Shown here piece by piece: positions 16,347-25,466 of a stretch of 64,000 nt of DNA. How positions within the stretch are numbered: position 1 is the first letter of the stretch; each line of letters opens with the position of its first letter. The position numbers and the translations under genes are program-made. The DNA is taken from assembly GCA_019058445.1 (NCBI GenBank), contig JAHPZA010000006.1, forward strand, positions 620,001-684,000, given 5' to 3'. Under the pieces are notes generated by a model, which made no database searches, was not told where the DNA came from, and saw only the letters and a program-made list of their open reading frames with translations. This stretch comes from Promethearchaeota archaeon (lineage in GTDB: Archaea > Asgardarchaeota > Lokiarchaeia > Sigyniarchaeales > SOKP01).

Positions 16347-18344
16347 TTATTTTAGGGGCACCGTTAAGGTTTCCATATGATACAAATCTTCAACCACAAA
16401 ATCCAAATCAAGCCTATTAAGGGTTTCTATTAACGGATAGCTATTCTCAGGATTCCATCCATATTCTTTGCATACTTTTTTGTAAAAATCTTGATAATAT
16501 ATTATAATTCCTTTTGTAGGACCACGAGTAAAGGGAGGATTCCCAAAAATTCGCCCGTTTAGCCTATTCTCTGCAATATTAACTCCTTCTCTTAGGGTGA
16601 ATGTTTGCCTTAAAGTTTGAATTCTTAATCCAGTTTCTTCAATTTCCTCTAGAGTGATCTTCCACCCTGTAAGAGCGTTAATAAGTTCTCTAATAGGATA
16701 TTGCCCAAAATAGTTCGACATCATGCATAATCCTGCGCAATTAACATATTGACATATTCCATTTACGATTTTTTGTGCTTGGACTTTTTTTTTATCATCT
16801 TTTTGCCAATTCTTAGGGAATTTCAAGCCTTTTAAGAACACATCAGGGCTTCTCATACCTGCTGCCATGTCAACACTTGCTGCTGTATGTCTTCCCGGTG
16901 TTGGATCAAAAGCATATGAATACCCTAATGAAGCAAAGTGAAGCGGACTATGCATTCCTATTTCCTGCCCTAAAGAATGAATCGAATATTTTTCACTCCC
17001 TTTACCAATTTTCTCGGCGGCTATTTTACTTCCATCAGCAAGAATATCGCCAATCCCCTCTCGCTTAATAATTTTCTTAACTAATTTCACTATTGCTTTA
17101 GAATTTCCCCAAGTCAACTCTAAACCATCTGTATCATTTAAAGTTAAAATACCATTTTCATAACATTCGATTGCGAAGGCAACTGTTCCACCCACGGAAA
17201 TTGTATCAATTGCTGCGCGATTACATAACTCATTAATTTGGAATATGGAAAGTAAATCATCATTTAAAAGCATCCCTCCGAAAGACGCGCACGTTTCATA
17301 TTCAGGGATGTGAGTTTCTTCTAAATCTACCTCTGGCACCTTCAATTTAGCTCCGCACTGAACAGGACATGTAAAACATCCGTAGTCTTTAATCTTATAT
17401 TTTTCAATTTCACTTGCGGAAATATTTTTACTTACACTATAAGGAAAATCATACATGCCAATTCCAGCCCAATTTTTAATTGGTGAATCACCAACTTCTG
17501 CCAATATCGTATTACCTGTAGAAGTACCATATCTCCTCCAGATTTCTCTCATTATTTCAGGAGACATTGAGGTATTCATCCGAAATCGCCTTATCATTTT
17601 TGCCATTTTAGGAGAGTTATTGATAAGCCATCTTCCAAAGAATCCCGGTTTTTTTCCTTCAGTTTCGCTATGATACGCCCTTACATTTTCCATAAAGTTA
17701 TCTCGATCATGATATTCTACTTTTCGATGTCCTTTTAAAACTAACATTTTGAGTTTTTTCGAACCCATCACTGCACCTAATCCAGACCTGGCAGCAATGC
17801 GCCCTTTATCATTTGCTATCCCTGAAATTAATGAAATCTGCTCACCTGCTTGCCCTATTCCAGCAGTTTTTATATATTTTCCGTGCTTTTTTTTCAGTCT
17901 GTTTTCCGCTTCAATAATATCTAAACCCCATATCTCTGATGCGTCTAAAATCTCCAAAGTTTCATCGATAATCAGAATATATTTCGGTGTATTAGCCTTT
18001 CCTTTAATGAAAATAGCATCATATCCGCATTTTTTTATCTCTGGTCCAAAAGTCCCTCCTGAGTTTGAATCTCCCCAAGTTCCCGTTAAGGGGGATTTAC
18101 CCGCAACCATATATCTTCCTGAAAAAGGTGCAGGTGTGCCCGTTAATAAACCGGGAAAGAATCCAAATATTGATTCAGGCCCAAGTGGATCATATTCTGA
18201 TTTAGTATTATCATAAATAATTTTACATGCTAAACCGTATCCACCTAAAAATTGTCGATAGATTTGATCTGGAATTTTCTCTTCTTTAAAAGATTCATTA
18301 AATAAATCAACCCATAAAATTTTACCATAAAAACCTTTATTCAT
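16347..18344 (-). CDS. Aldehyde:ferredoxin oxidoreductase (tungsten)
   Basis: At about 665 residues this is the normal AOR length. The N-terminal domain shows KGFYGKILWVDL, FLGGYGLACK and SGRYMVAGKSPLTGTWGDSN, which bind the tungstopterin. The [4Fe-4S] ligands are CFTCPVQC (about 322-329) and a distal cysteine in GLCMM (about 537). AOR oxidises aldehydes to acids and reduces ferredoxin. Two further starts lie upstream (GTG 18356, TTG 18362); I prefer the ATG at 18344, which has GGATGTGAT just ahead. It is divergent from an HxlR-type regulator that may control it. Confidence 0.93.
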   Translation of the reverse strand: MNKGFYGKILWVDLFNESFKEEKIPDQIYRQFLGGYGLACKIIYDNTKSEYDPLGPESIFGFFPGLLTGTPAPFSGRYMVAGKSPLTGTWGDSNSGGTFGPEIKKCGYDAIFIKGKANTPKYILIIDETLEILDASEIWGLDIIEAENRLKKKHGKYIKTAGIGQAGEQISLISGIANDKGRIAARSGLGAVMGSKKLKMLVLKGHRKVEYHDRDNFMENVRAYHSETEGKKPGFFGRWLINNSPKMAKMIRRFRMNTSMSPEIMREIWRRYGTSTGNTILAEVGDSPIKNWAGIGMYDFPYSVSKNISASEIEKYKIKDYGCFTCPVQCGAKLKVPEVDLEETHIPEYETCASFGGMLLNDDLLSIFQINELCNRAAIDTISVGGTVAFAIECYENGILTLNDTDGLELTWGNSKAIVKLVKKIIKREGIGDILADGSKIAAEKIGKGSEKYSIHSLGQEIGMHSPLHFASLGYSYAFDPTPGRHTAASVDMAAGMRSPDVFLKGLKFPKNWQKDDKKKVQAQKIVNGICQYVNCAGLCMMSNYFGQYPIRELINALTGWKITLEEIEETGLRIQTLRQTFTLREGVNIAENRLNGRIFGNPPFTRGPTKGIIIYYQDFYKKVCKEYGWNPENSYPLIETLNRLDLDFVVEDLYHMETLTVPLK

Positions 18345-18424
18345 CTTTATAATCACATCCAATGTTAATTAATTTTTAAAATATTTTTACCCAACTCAAT
18401 TCTTAAGATGGGGAAAAAAAATTT

Positions 18425-18541
18425 GTTAGGTACGAAAATGTAACCTATCTTTAAATAAGAAAATTAATTTATACTATTTAAAACAAGAAGAGAAATAATA
18501 CTCATTAATAGAGTCATACTACATTAACAGAGTTTGACTAC
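18425..18541. promoter_or_regulatory. Divergent control region: inverted repeat and tandem 19-bp repeats
   Basis: Between the AOR and HxlR genes lie an imperfect inverted repeat, TTAGGTACGAAAATGTAACC (from 18426, continuing TA), and two adjoining 19-bp direct repeats: ATTAATAGAGTCATACTAC (18504-18522) and ATTAACAGAGTTTGACTAC (18523-18541), identical at 15 of 19 positions. This is a plausible operator for the neighbouring regulator. Confidence 0.5.
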
Positions 18542-18585
18542 ACTTACTTTTAAATTAAAAAAAATAGGCATAAAGCTGATATCTT

Positions 18586-19125
18586 ATGATAAAGATGGAT
18601 AATGGAAAAAATGGGAAATATGGAGCTCATGACAATTATCGGGAATTAATAGAATTAATTCCCACCATCCAAAATGCTGTCTTGAAAGGATTAACTCGTG
18701 ATTTAAAAACCCACGTATATGATGCAAAAAGGATTAGAATAAAGGCAACAATGTACAAACAGGTATTTCGATTAATTCAAAATAAATGGTCTCTTGAAAT
18801 TTATTACACGATTGTAATGTATAAAAATTGTGGATATAACGATCTCAAAAGAGCATTACCTGGTCTGAATTCAAGAACCTTGACGGATAAACTGCAATAT
18901 TTAGAAAAAGAACATATTATTTCGCGAACTATTAAGAATGAACGTCCTATTAGAGTAAATTATGCTGTAACTCAACGTGGTAAAAGAATGTTCCTTCTCT
19001 TGGTTCCATTTATGGTTTATAGCATACTACCTCCAAGTATTATAAAACAATTACCAGATATTAATTCAATAGAACAGGATGTTGATTCATTAATATCTCA
19101 AGAAATTGAGGAAATTCAATATTAA
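18586..19125 (+). CDS. HxlR-type winged-helix regulator
   Basis: The protein has 179 residues. Residues 60-145 form an HxlR-like winged helix: NKWSLEIYYTIVMYKNCGYN, then DLKRALPGLNSRTLTDKLQY, LEKEHIISR and VNYAVTQRGKRMF. HxlR proteins sense small molecules or redox state; no sensory cysteine is obvious. An N-terminal extension of about 50 residues is unassigned. Position next to the AOR gene, with repeats between them, suggests it controls AOR, itself, or the oxidoreductase genes downstream. Confidence 0.85.
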   Translation: MIKMDNGKNGKYGAHDNYRELIELIPTIQNAVLKGLTRDLKTHVYDAKRIRIKATMYKQVFRLIQNKWSLEIYYTIVMYKNCGYNDLKRALPGLNSRTLTDKLQYLEKEHIISRTIKNERPIRVNYAVTQRGKRMFLLLVPFMVYSILPPSIIKQLPDINSIEQDVDSLISQEIEEIQY

Positions 19126-19150
19126 AAAATAAAAAAGGGCATTTAAATCC

Positions 19151-19729
19151 TCACAGTCGATTCCGTGGTTTTGGAGGACAATAAAATACAGATGGATTTG
19201 TTCCAGCTTCGGGTATAAGCTGGAATCCCTCCCGAGATGCGATTTTTTGTGAAACTACACTATCAGGGTCATTCAGATCCCCAAAATAGATTGCTTGACC
19301 CTCGCAGCAGATCACACAGAAAGGTTGAATCCCTTTATCTATTCTGTGAACACAAAGATTACACTTTTCTATTGTATTCTTGTCTTGATTATATAGGATA
19401 ACATTATAAGGACAAGCTGCTATACATGCTTGACATCCATCACAGTTCTCTTCTATATAAATAACGGGGCCATCTTCTCGTTTAACCAATGCTTCATTGG
19501 GACAAGCTGCTACACAAGGGGGGTTAGAACAATGATTACAAAGACGTGGCAACCATTCAAATCTTACATCGGGATATTGTCCTGATGGCGTGTCTTTTTG
19601 GGAAACATTTCGAGTCTCAACTTGAATCCAGTGTCCTATTGAGTTATTCTCAATTTTACAAGCGACAGTACAAGCGTCACATCCTATACATCGTTCCTGG
19701 TCAATAACTAAACCTAATCTTTTGCTCAT
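19151..19729 (-). CDS. Four-cluster ferredoxin subunit of a molybdopterin oxidoreductase
   Basis: This 192-residue protein has the four cysteine groups of DmsB/PsrB-type subunits: CIGCDACTVACK, CNHCSNPPCVAACP, CDGCQACIAACPYN and CNLCVHRID...CVICC. Each holds a [4Fe-4S] cluster and passes electrons to or from the catalytic subunit. Its ATG overlaps the stop of the upstream catalytic gene (TAATG), with GGAGG inside the end of that gene, so the two are translationally coupled. There is no membrane anchor gene nearby, so the pair may be soluble. Confidence 0.92.
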   Translation of the reverse strand: MSKRLGLVIDQERCIGCDACTVACKIENNSIGHWIQVETRNVSQKDTPSGQYPDVRFEWLPRLCNHCSNPPCVAACPNEALVKREDGPVIYIEENCDGCQACIAACPYNVILYNQDKNTIEKCNLCVHRIDKGIQPFCVICCEGQAIYFGDLNDPDSVVSQKIASREGFQLIPEAGTNPSVFYCPPKPRNRL

Positions 19730-21993
19730 TACTCTCCCTCCTTATATTTAATAACTTCCACTGCTACATCATTCATATGCATGTTTGGCTCATATATTTT
19801 ATTTTGAACTGGATTGATTATATCATGTGTAAGATGGTTAACACTGCCCTCTTTAAATTGATCAATCCACCAACCTTCGGTAATATTAACAACTCCTGGT
19901 CCTACGGATTCACTTATTCTTGCTTTGAGCGTGGTTCGGGCTCTATCATTAAAAACAGTCACTATATCATCATCGGAAATATCTCTTGCCTCCGCATCTA
20001 TCGAATTGATTTCAACGATAGGTTCAGGATTTAATTTAAGTAAAGACTTTATATTAGAAAACATCGAATGAGTGCGGAAACGGCTGTGACCTTGGATGAA
20101 TGTTAAAGGATATTTTTTGTCTCCGGGAGTAATAGGGGCTTCTATAGGTGGTAAATAGACCGGAAGTGCTTGCCCGTCCTCTACAAGTTGCTCGGCATAA
20201 AGCTCAATTTTTCTCGAAGGTGTTCTAAAATTTAAAGGAAAATTTCCTCCCTCAGGAAGTGCTCTTAAGAGCATAGCACCTTTACCTAAAGTTTCTCGAT
20301 TATATCCTTCTAATGAAGAATGATTAGTTATCATGTCAATCATTGCTTCTTCTCCACCTTTAAAGTAATCTCCATATCCCAGTTTTTCAGCCAGCCCGGC
20401 GACAATATTTACATCAGATTTAGATTCATATAGCGGCTCAATTACTTTTTGTTGGAGTTGTACATAGGGATAAGGATGGGAGACAAAATCAGAAAATTCT
20501 AAGAAGCTACATACTGGCAATACAAGATCCGCATAACGAGCGGAGGGTGTCATAAACAATTCTGTTTGTACAATAAACTCTAATTTTGGATAAAACTCGT
20601 TTATAATCTTGTTATGGTCAACGCATTGGTTTAAAAAATTGATAAAAGAAAACCATAGAGCCTTTATAGGATATGGCTTACCGGAAATTACGGCTTCATA
20701 TAAGTTTAATATACCGAGCCTATGAAAACTTGGTTTGTCTGGAACTGCTTTAAGAAATGGATCCCAGTTCAGTACTGCTGGCAGATAACCCGAGCTAAAA
20801 GAAGTTGCCACATGACCGGTTACGCTTGCAACAGAGCATAACCCTCTTAAGGAGATGTCTCCGTGATACGTTCGAGTAAAACCCATATATGTAAAAAATG
20901 TAACATTATGAGTAGTTCCTAACTTTTTTGCTAATTTAATTATAAGATTAGCATCAACACCGGTTATTTCTGCTGCTTTTTCCGGAGGATATTCATGAGT
21001 TAATTCTTTTAAAAGTTGAAAGGCAGGTTTACATTCAATTCCATTTACATCATAAGTTCCTGTGATACTTGCAGATTGTACATTTTTTTTCCGAAGTGGT
21101 TTAGGAGAATTTGAAGTTTCCTCCCAAATAATATATGAATTGGCTTTTTTATCTCCAATATCTTTACCTCGGAGAAGTTTACCTGTATCACTTCTTACCA
21201 AAAAAGGACCATTGGTATGTTCCCGAATAAACTCTATGTTGTAGAACTTATTTTGAAAAATTACATTCATTAATCCCAACGCTAAAGCGCTATCTGTACC
21301 AGGTTTTAATCCCAGAAACTCATCAGCTTTAGAAGCTGTCACAGTAAAGCGTGTGTCAACAACTACTACTTGCGTACCGGCTTCTTTTGCGTCCATTATT
21401 TTTCTCATAGTCTGAAGAGGCATAGATTCTCCTGGGTTTGCGCCCCACACAACTAGCAATTCAGGCCAATTCCTCTGCCAAAACTTCCCAAAAAGATACA
21501 TATACGGAAATTGACTACCAAAAATAACTCGACTCCCGCATGGCAACCCCGCATCCCCATAACCCCAAGCACTTACTCGAGTACTCTGAGTTAGACTTGC
21601 TATTCTAAGGTATGCTCCAAATTTAGTTGTACCTGCGCCTGGACCACCTAATACCCACCCGATAGATCTCCATCCAAATTTATCTGCAATACTTCTAAAG
21701 TTTTCAACAATAATATCGTAAGCTTCGTCCCAGGAAATTCGTTCAAATTTTGCTTGACCTCTCTCTCCCACACGCTTCATAGGATATTTTAAACGATCAG
21801 AATGATATGTGATATCCAAACTAGAAAGCCCTCTAAGACATATTCTCCGATCTATTTTATTCGGAAACTCCGCAGGTTCTAATTTTATGATACGATCTCC
21901 TTGGAGATGAGCTAAAATACCACAAGCATCAATACCACAATGTGCTGGACAGGCAGTTCTTATTTTCCTTATCTCATTATTATTTACTGACAT
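19729..21993 (-). CDS. Molybdopterin oxidoreductase catalytic subunit (DMSO reductase family)
   Basis: The 754-residue protein starts with a [4Fe-4S] motif, CPAHCGIDACGI...RICLRG. It continues with the family's pterin-binding domains (FERISWDEAYDIIVENF, LLVVWGANPGESMPL, VVVDTRFTVTA, FIQGHSRFRTHS near the C-terminal cofactor domain). No twin-arginine signal is present, so it should act in the cytoplasm. Substrate (thiosulfate, polysulfide, formate or other) cannot be settled by eye. It pairs with the overlapping ferredoxin subunit. Confidence 0.92.
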   Translation of the reverse strand: MSVNNNEIRKIRTACPAHCGIDACGILAHLQGDRIIKLEPAEFPNKIDRRICLRGLSSLDITYHSDRLKYPMKRVGERGQAKFERISWDEAYDIIVENFRSIADKFGWRSIGWVLGGPGAGTTKFGAYLRIASLTQSTRVSAWGYGDAGLPCGSRVIFGSQFPYMYLFGKFWQRNWPELLVVWGANPGESMPLQTMRKIMDAKEAGTQVVVVDTRFTVTASKADEFLGLKPGTDSALALGLMNVIFQNKFYNIEFIREHTNGPFLVRSDTGKLLRGKDIGDKKANSYIIWEETSNSPKPLRKKNVQSASITGTYDVNGIECKPAFQLLKELTHEYPPEKAAEITGVDANLIIKLAKKLGTTHNVTFFTYMGFTRTYHGDISLRGLCSVASVTGHVATSFSSGYLPAVLNWDPFLKAVPDKPSFHRLGILNLYEAVISGKPYPIKALWFSFINFLNQCVDHNKIINEFYPKLEFIVQTELFMTPSARYADLVLPVCSFLEFSDFVSHPYPYVQLQQKVIEPLYESKSDVNIVAGLAEKLGYGDYFKGGEEAMIDMITNHSSLEGYNRETLGKGAMLLRALPEGGNFPLNFRTPSRKIELYAEQLVEDGQALPVYLPPIEAPITPGDKKYPLTFIQGHSRFRTHSMFSNIKSLLKLNPEPIVEINSIDAEARDISDDDIVTVFNDRARTTLKARISESVGPGVVNITEGWWIDQFKEGSVNHLTHDIINPVQNKIYEPNMHMNDVAVEVIKYKEGE

Positions 21994-22149
21994 GATAAAA
22001 GACTATGCTCCTTATTCTAATTCTAATAATCATAATATAATATTCAAATATTTTTTATATATCAAATTTTAATTTAATATTTTTATAATATATTTTTTCT
22101 TTTGAGAAAATTTATAACTAAGTTAAATAATTCTTGATATGATTATATT

Positions 22150-22320
22150 ATGGCTGAAGATGAAGAATTTAATAATGAAGAAGAAACTGATAGTGAAGAT
22201 GTGAAAAAAGAGAAAGAACAACTGGAGAGTTTAGGTGTTTCTAGTACATGGAATGTCTTGACTGACTCTAAAAAAGAGAAGAAAGAAGAAAAAAAGCCCG
22301 AATTTCGAGGATTCAATTAG
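22150..22320 (+). CDS. Small highly acidic protein
   Basis: A 56-residue frame starts MAEDEEFNNEEETDSEDVKK and later reads LGVSSTWNVLTDSKKEKKEE, ending FRGFN. Codon use and the patterned charge look real rather than chance. The central LGVSSTWNVL may be a short binding helix in an otherwise disordered chain. It ends 4 bases before the end of the converging TrmB-like gene. Function is unknown. Confidence 0.55.
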   Translation: MAEDEEFNNEEETDSEDVKKEKEQLESLGVSSTWNVLTDSKKEKKEEKKPEFRGFN

Positions 22321-22324
22321 TGAA

Positions 22325-23164
22325 TTACGTCTTTAAGATTACATTTAAAAGTATTGGAAAATTTTTTTCGGCTCCATGGATTAGAAATAATCTATTTTTA
22401 ATAGGAATTACTGCTTCATTCCCAGCCAAAATCCATTCTCTTTGGATTTCTTCCTTTATATAGACTTTAGCACCTACATATCCATCAAATGTCGCATCTT
22501 CTATCTTTAAATCTATAAAACCTGGAATATCATGATTCCTAATTTCATATTCAGTTTTGCTTTTGTATGTTGCTAAGGCAGCTTTTATCAAGTTTTCATC
22601 AGTTTCAATATTTCGGTCATACTCAAAAATTATAAGTCCACAATCATTAGTAGGAAATCCTTTAGCAGCTACTAATTCATAATCAAAAATAGTTCTACTA
22701 AGCGATTCAGAACGTTCAATGACTTCCGATTTAATCCCCCATTTACGCTCAATAAGTGGTTTTAAATATTTTATAAAACCAGGATGAACATTTTCTAAAA
22801 TTATTTCTTTTTTCTCTTGAAATATTTTTTCAAGATTATCCCCTATGAAAATATAAGAGTCTTTAAGTTGCTTCAATTCGGTTTCATTCTTGTGGATGAT
22901 TTTATCTAACATTTTAATCGGTGAATTTGCGACATAGTGCGTTCTTTTAGGTTTTTTCTTGACTTCAATACCCTCTACCCAACCTTTTCCAATTAACCTA
23001 TCCAGAATTCCATATATGGTTGTGCGACCTATTTCTAGATTATCCTTTAACCTTCCGACCATATCACCATTCGAACCCTTCTCTAATAACGCTAGATATA
23101 CTCTTGCTTCTTCTGGAGTTAAACCAAACTGTATGAGTTTTTGAATGTATTCTTCATTAACCAA
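22325..23164 (-). CDS. TrmB-family transcription regulator
   Basis: This 279-residue protein has a TrmB N-terminal winged helix (LIQFGLTPEEARVYLALLEK, then IGRTTIYGILDRLIGKGWVE). A following coiled linker (DKIIHKNETELKQLKDS) and a C-terminal sensor-like domain resemble the regulator at 25467-26789 (FDYEL/FDIDV, GLIIFEYDRNI, GYVGAKVYIKEE, AVIPIKNRLFLIHG). The TrmB family regulates sugar and central metabolism in archaea. It is divergent from a methyltransferase, with a palindrome between them. Confidence 0.88.
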   Translation of the reverse strand: MVNEEYIQKLIQFGLTPEEARVYLALLEKGSNGDMVGRLKDNLEIGRTTIYGILDRLIGKGWVEGIEVKKKPKRTHYVANSPIKMLDKIIHKNETELKQLKDSYIFIGDNLEKIFQEKKEIILENVHPGFIKYLKPLIERKWGIKSEVIERSESLSRTIFDYELVAAKGFPTNDCGLIIFEYDRNIETDENLIKAALATYKSKTEYEIRNHDIPGFIDLKIEDATFDGYVGAKVYIKEEIQREWILAGNEAVIPIKNRLFLIHGAEKNFPILLNVILKT

Positions 23165-23228
23165 TTAAATCACGTTGATTTAGGAGTAAAGTCTGTTAAA
23201 CACTTATAATTTTGAAAAATATATAAAT

Positions 23229-23250
23229 GTTGTCACTAGGTGACGACAAC
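23229..23250. promoter_or_regulatory. 22-bp palindromic candidate operator
   Basis: GTTGTC...GACAAC arms (23229-23234 and 23245-23250) enclose a second perfect palindrome, GTCACTAGGTGAC (23233-23245). A TATA-like ATATATTTAAATATA follows directly. It lies midway between the divergent TrmB-like regulator and a methyltransferase gene, so I infer a TrmB operator. Confidence 0.65.
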
Positions 23251-23318
23251 TTCAATATATTTAAATATAAACAAAATTTTTCTCTAAATAGTAAAAACTA
23301 ACTTAAAGAAGTGAAAAT

Positions 23319-23999
23319 ATGTCTAAAAGCAAAAAAAGAATTCCTGAAGGAGAGGCAATTTTAGATATGCCTGAATTAACCATGGAAGAGCTAAATGAGA
23401 GCTTTAGAAAACGAATGTGGGAATACAAACAGTTTGTGAAGTTCCTTATAAAGGGAGTAGGAATTAAGGATTATTCTAAAATATTAGAAATCGGTCCGGG
23501 ACCAGGATGGATTACAATTCTTTTAGCAAAGGCAAATCCCACATTAAAAATAACCGGTTTGGAAATATCTGAAGATATGATCAGGGTAGCAAATGAAAAC
23601 AAAGAAAATGAGGGAATATCTGATCAAATTGAATTCATTCTTGGAGATGCAAAGAATATGAGTGAAATAAAAGATAAAACTTTTGATGCAGTGATCTCTC
23701 ATGATAGTTTACATCACTGGGAAGATCCCATTAGAGTTTTTAATGAAATTCAAAGGGTGTTAAAAGAAAATGGTGTGTTTTGTATTAAAGATGGGCGAAG
23801 AGATATTGGTTTACCCGCTAAATTTATATTTAATATAGCAAAGCTTTTCATTTCTAAAACCATGAGCTATTATTGGAAAACGTCAATAATGGCCGGATAT
23901 ACTCCTGAAGAATTAAACCAAATATTAAATCAGACCAAATTGAAAAATAGATATGAATTAAAAACCGATTTATTTGATTTAATAATTCATAATAAATAA
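23319..23999 (+). CDS. Class I SAM-dependent methyltransferase
   Basis: This 226-residue protein has motif I LEIGPGPGWITILLAKA, GLEISEDMIRVA, GDAKNM and VISHDSLHHWEDPIRVFNEI, the Methyltransf_11/25 pattern. The substrate is unknown. AAGTGAAAAT stands before the ATG. Its promoter region carries the 22-bp palindrome, so it is probably controlled by the TrmB-like protein. Confidence 0.88.
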   Translation: MSKSKKRIPEGEAILDMPELTMEELNESFRKRMWEYKQFVKFLIKGVGIKDYSKILEIGPGPGWITILLAKANPTLKITGLEISEDMIRVANENKENEGISDQIEFILGDAKNMSEIKDKTFDAVISHDSLHHWEDPIRVFNEIQRVLKENGVFCIKDGRRDIGLPAKFIFNIAKLFISKTMSYYWKTSIMAGYTPEELNQILNQTKLKNRYELKTDLFDLIIHNK

Positions 24000-24052
24000 G
24001 AAAAAATAAAAAATTAAAAAACTCTTTTTTATGCTAATTTATTACTAGTTTA

Positions 24053-24763
24053 TTATTCTTCCTTTAGGAATCTCCTTTTAATCATTTCCGGCATCATAAA
24101 ACCGATATAAAACATAATCGCGCTTATGACTAATATCACGCGAAAAGGTGGAAAAGACAAAACTGTTTCTAAAGCCGCTCCTATCAGATATATCAGAAAT
24201 GCTAAGAGTAAGAATTTTCCCTTTAATTTAATCTCGGGTTTCTCTGATTGTAATGATCTATAAGCAAAATAAAAACCAGATATGATAAATATCACCAAAT
24301 CCAATAGAAGATAAATAATTAAAAATACTCCTAAATCGATATTAACTGGGTCTACAAGCACTCCTAAGACAGAAATATCTGAAAATAGGAAATATAGGAT
24401 TAATACCTCGAAAATTAGAGCATAGATAATATATGCACTAATTAGGGGTTTGAAATTCTTGATTCTAGTGAGGTCGTTTAATGCCACAAACCATACAGTT
24501 AGCGTTAATGAAATAAATGAAAATGTAATTAAAATATACCAAAAGATTGATAATCCGACACCATTAAATAAATAGACTAAGAAACTAATCGACGATCCCC
24601 ACCAGGGTTTACTCATCACTATCCACGTTATTCCTACTAGAATAAGAGTTTTTTGTTTGAATTCTCTATATTTTAACGCAATTTTTAAGCCTATTATTAC
24701 CGAAAAAATTACAAAAAGAAGGCTAAAAAGACCATTTATCACAATAGTAGTATCAATTACCAT
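24053..24763 (-). CDS. Seven-helix membrane protein, unknown
   Basis: This 236-residue protein is almost wholly hydrophobic, with seven predicted helices separated by short loops and a basic C-terminus (FMMPEMIKRRFLKEE). The protein at 48064-48840 has a similar layout. Such 7TM proteins are numerous in Lokiarchaeia genomes. No catalytic motif or retinal-binding lysine context is recognisable. Function is unknown. Confidence 0.75.
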   Translation of the reverse strand: MVIDTTIVINGLFSLLFVIFSVIIGLKIALKYREFKQKTLILVGITWIVMSKPWWGSSISFLVYLFNGVGLSIFWYILITFSFISLTLTVWFVALNDLTRIKNFKPLISAYIIYALIFEVLILYFLFSDISVLGVLVDPVNIDLGVFLIIYLLLDLVIFIISGFYFAYRSLQSEKPEIKLKGKFLLLAFLIYLIGAALETVLSFPPFRVILVISAIMFYIGFMMPEMIKRRFLKEE

Positions 24764-24893
24764 GTTAGCTTATGCCTAAGAGTTTAATGTTTTTTACAAA
24801 TACCATGTTTTATTTGTATTTAAACCTATCTTGAACGAAAACGGCTTAAAAAATAAATTTAAAAGTATTAAATAAAGATAATTTAAAAAAAAC

Positions 24894-25397
24894 TCAATAT
24901 TCAAGAGAAAATGTATTTTTAATCCAATCTTCAATATCCTTATTTGAATTGCTTCGGGGTTGTGCACCTTTATAAATATTAATTTGTCGCTCTTCTTCCA
25001 TTTTCTTGGAAAGATCCCGAATTTCTGTTATATTCCCATTTTCAACTTGAATCTCAACCACCGTTCCAAAAGCCATTGGCCGCTGAAATCCCATATGGAC
25101 ATACATTTGCTGGATGAAATCTTTTGCTAACAATACTGTTCCTGTGAATTCTGCTTTCAGATTTAAATTTTGATAGCAATAGTCAAATATAGAATTACCC
25201 GTCTCTTTAGCCGTTATAGGTTCGACTCCATTAATCTCAGGAGGTTTTTTCGCATTTACTAACATTCCATCTAAGATTAAACGGTCGTTTGTAAATTTAT
25301 ATTTCATCACATACCCCCGCCAGCATGCTGTACATCTAAAATAAGATTGTATATCAAAATCTTCAGGAATGGGCAACTTACCACCCTTAAGACCCAC
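24894..25397 (-). CDS. Conserved OB-like/Zn-associated protein, N-terminus probably extended
   Basis: The frame gives 167 residues from a GTG (25397) with FRCTACWRGYVMKYK, LAKDFIQQMYVHMGFQRPMA and a closing acidic region. In-frame codons upstream (to 25454) read ITTAQIPDEFLYNGDKFSLV, which looks like true family sequence, yet contain no ATG, GTG or TTG. A perfect GGGAGG site lies 5 bases before an ATC at 25454. I therefore suspect a non-canonical AUC start or a lost ATG. It follows the regulator gene 25467-26789 in one operon. Function is unknown. Confidence 0.7.
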   Translation of the reverse strand: MGLKGGKLPIPEDFDIQSYFRCTACWRGYVMKYKFTNDRLILDGMLVNAKKPPEINGVEPITAKETGNSIFDYCYQNLNLKAEFTGTVLLAKDFIQQMYVHMGFQRPMAFGTVVEIQVENGNITEIRDLSKKMEEERQINIYKGAQPRSNSNKDIEDWIKNTFSLEY

Positions 25398-25466
25398 AAG
25401 GGAAAATTTATCTCCATTATATAAAAATTCATCTGGGATTTGTGCTGTCGTGATAAAAACCTCCCT

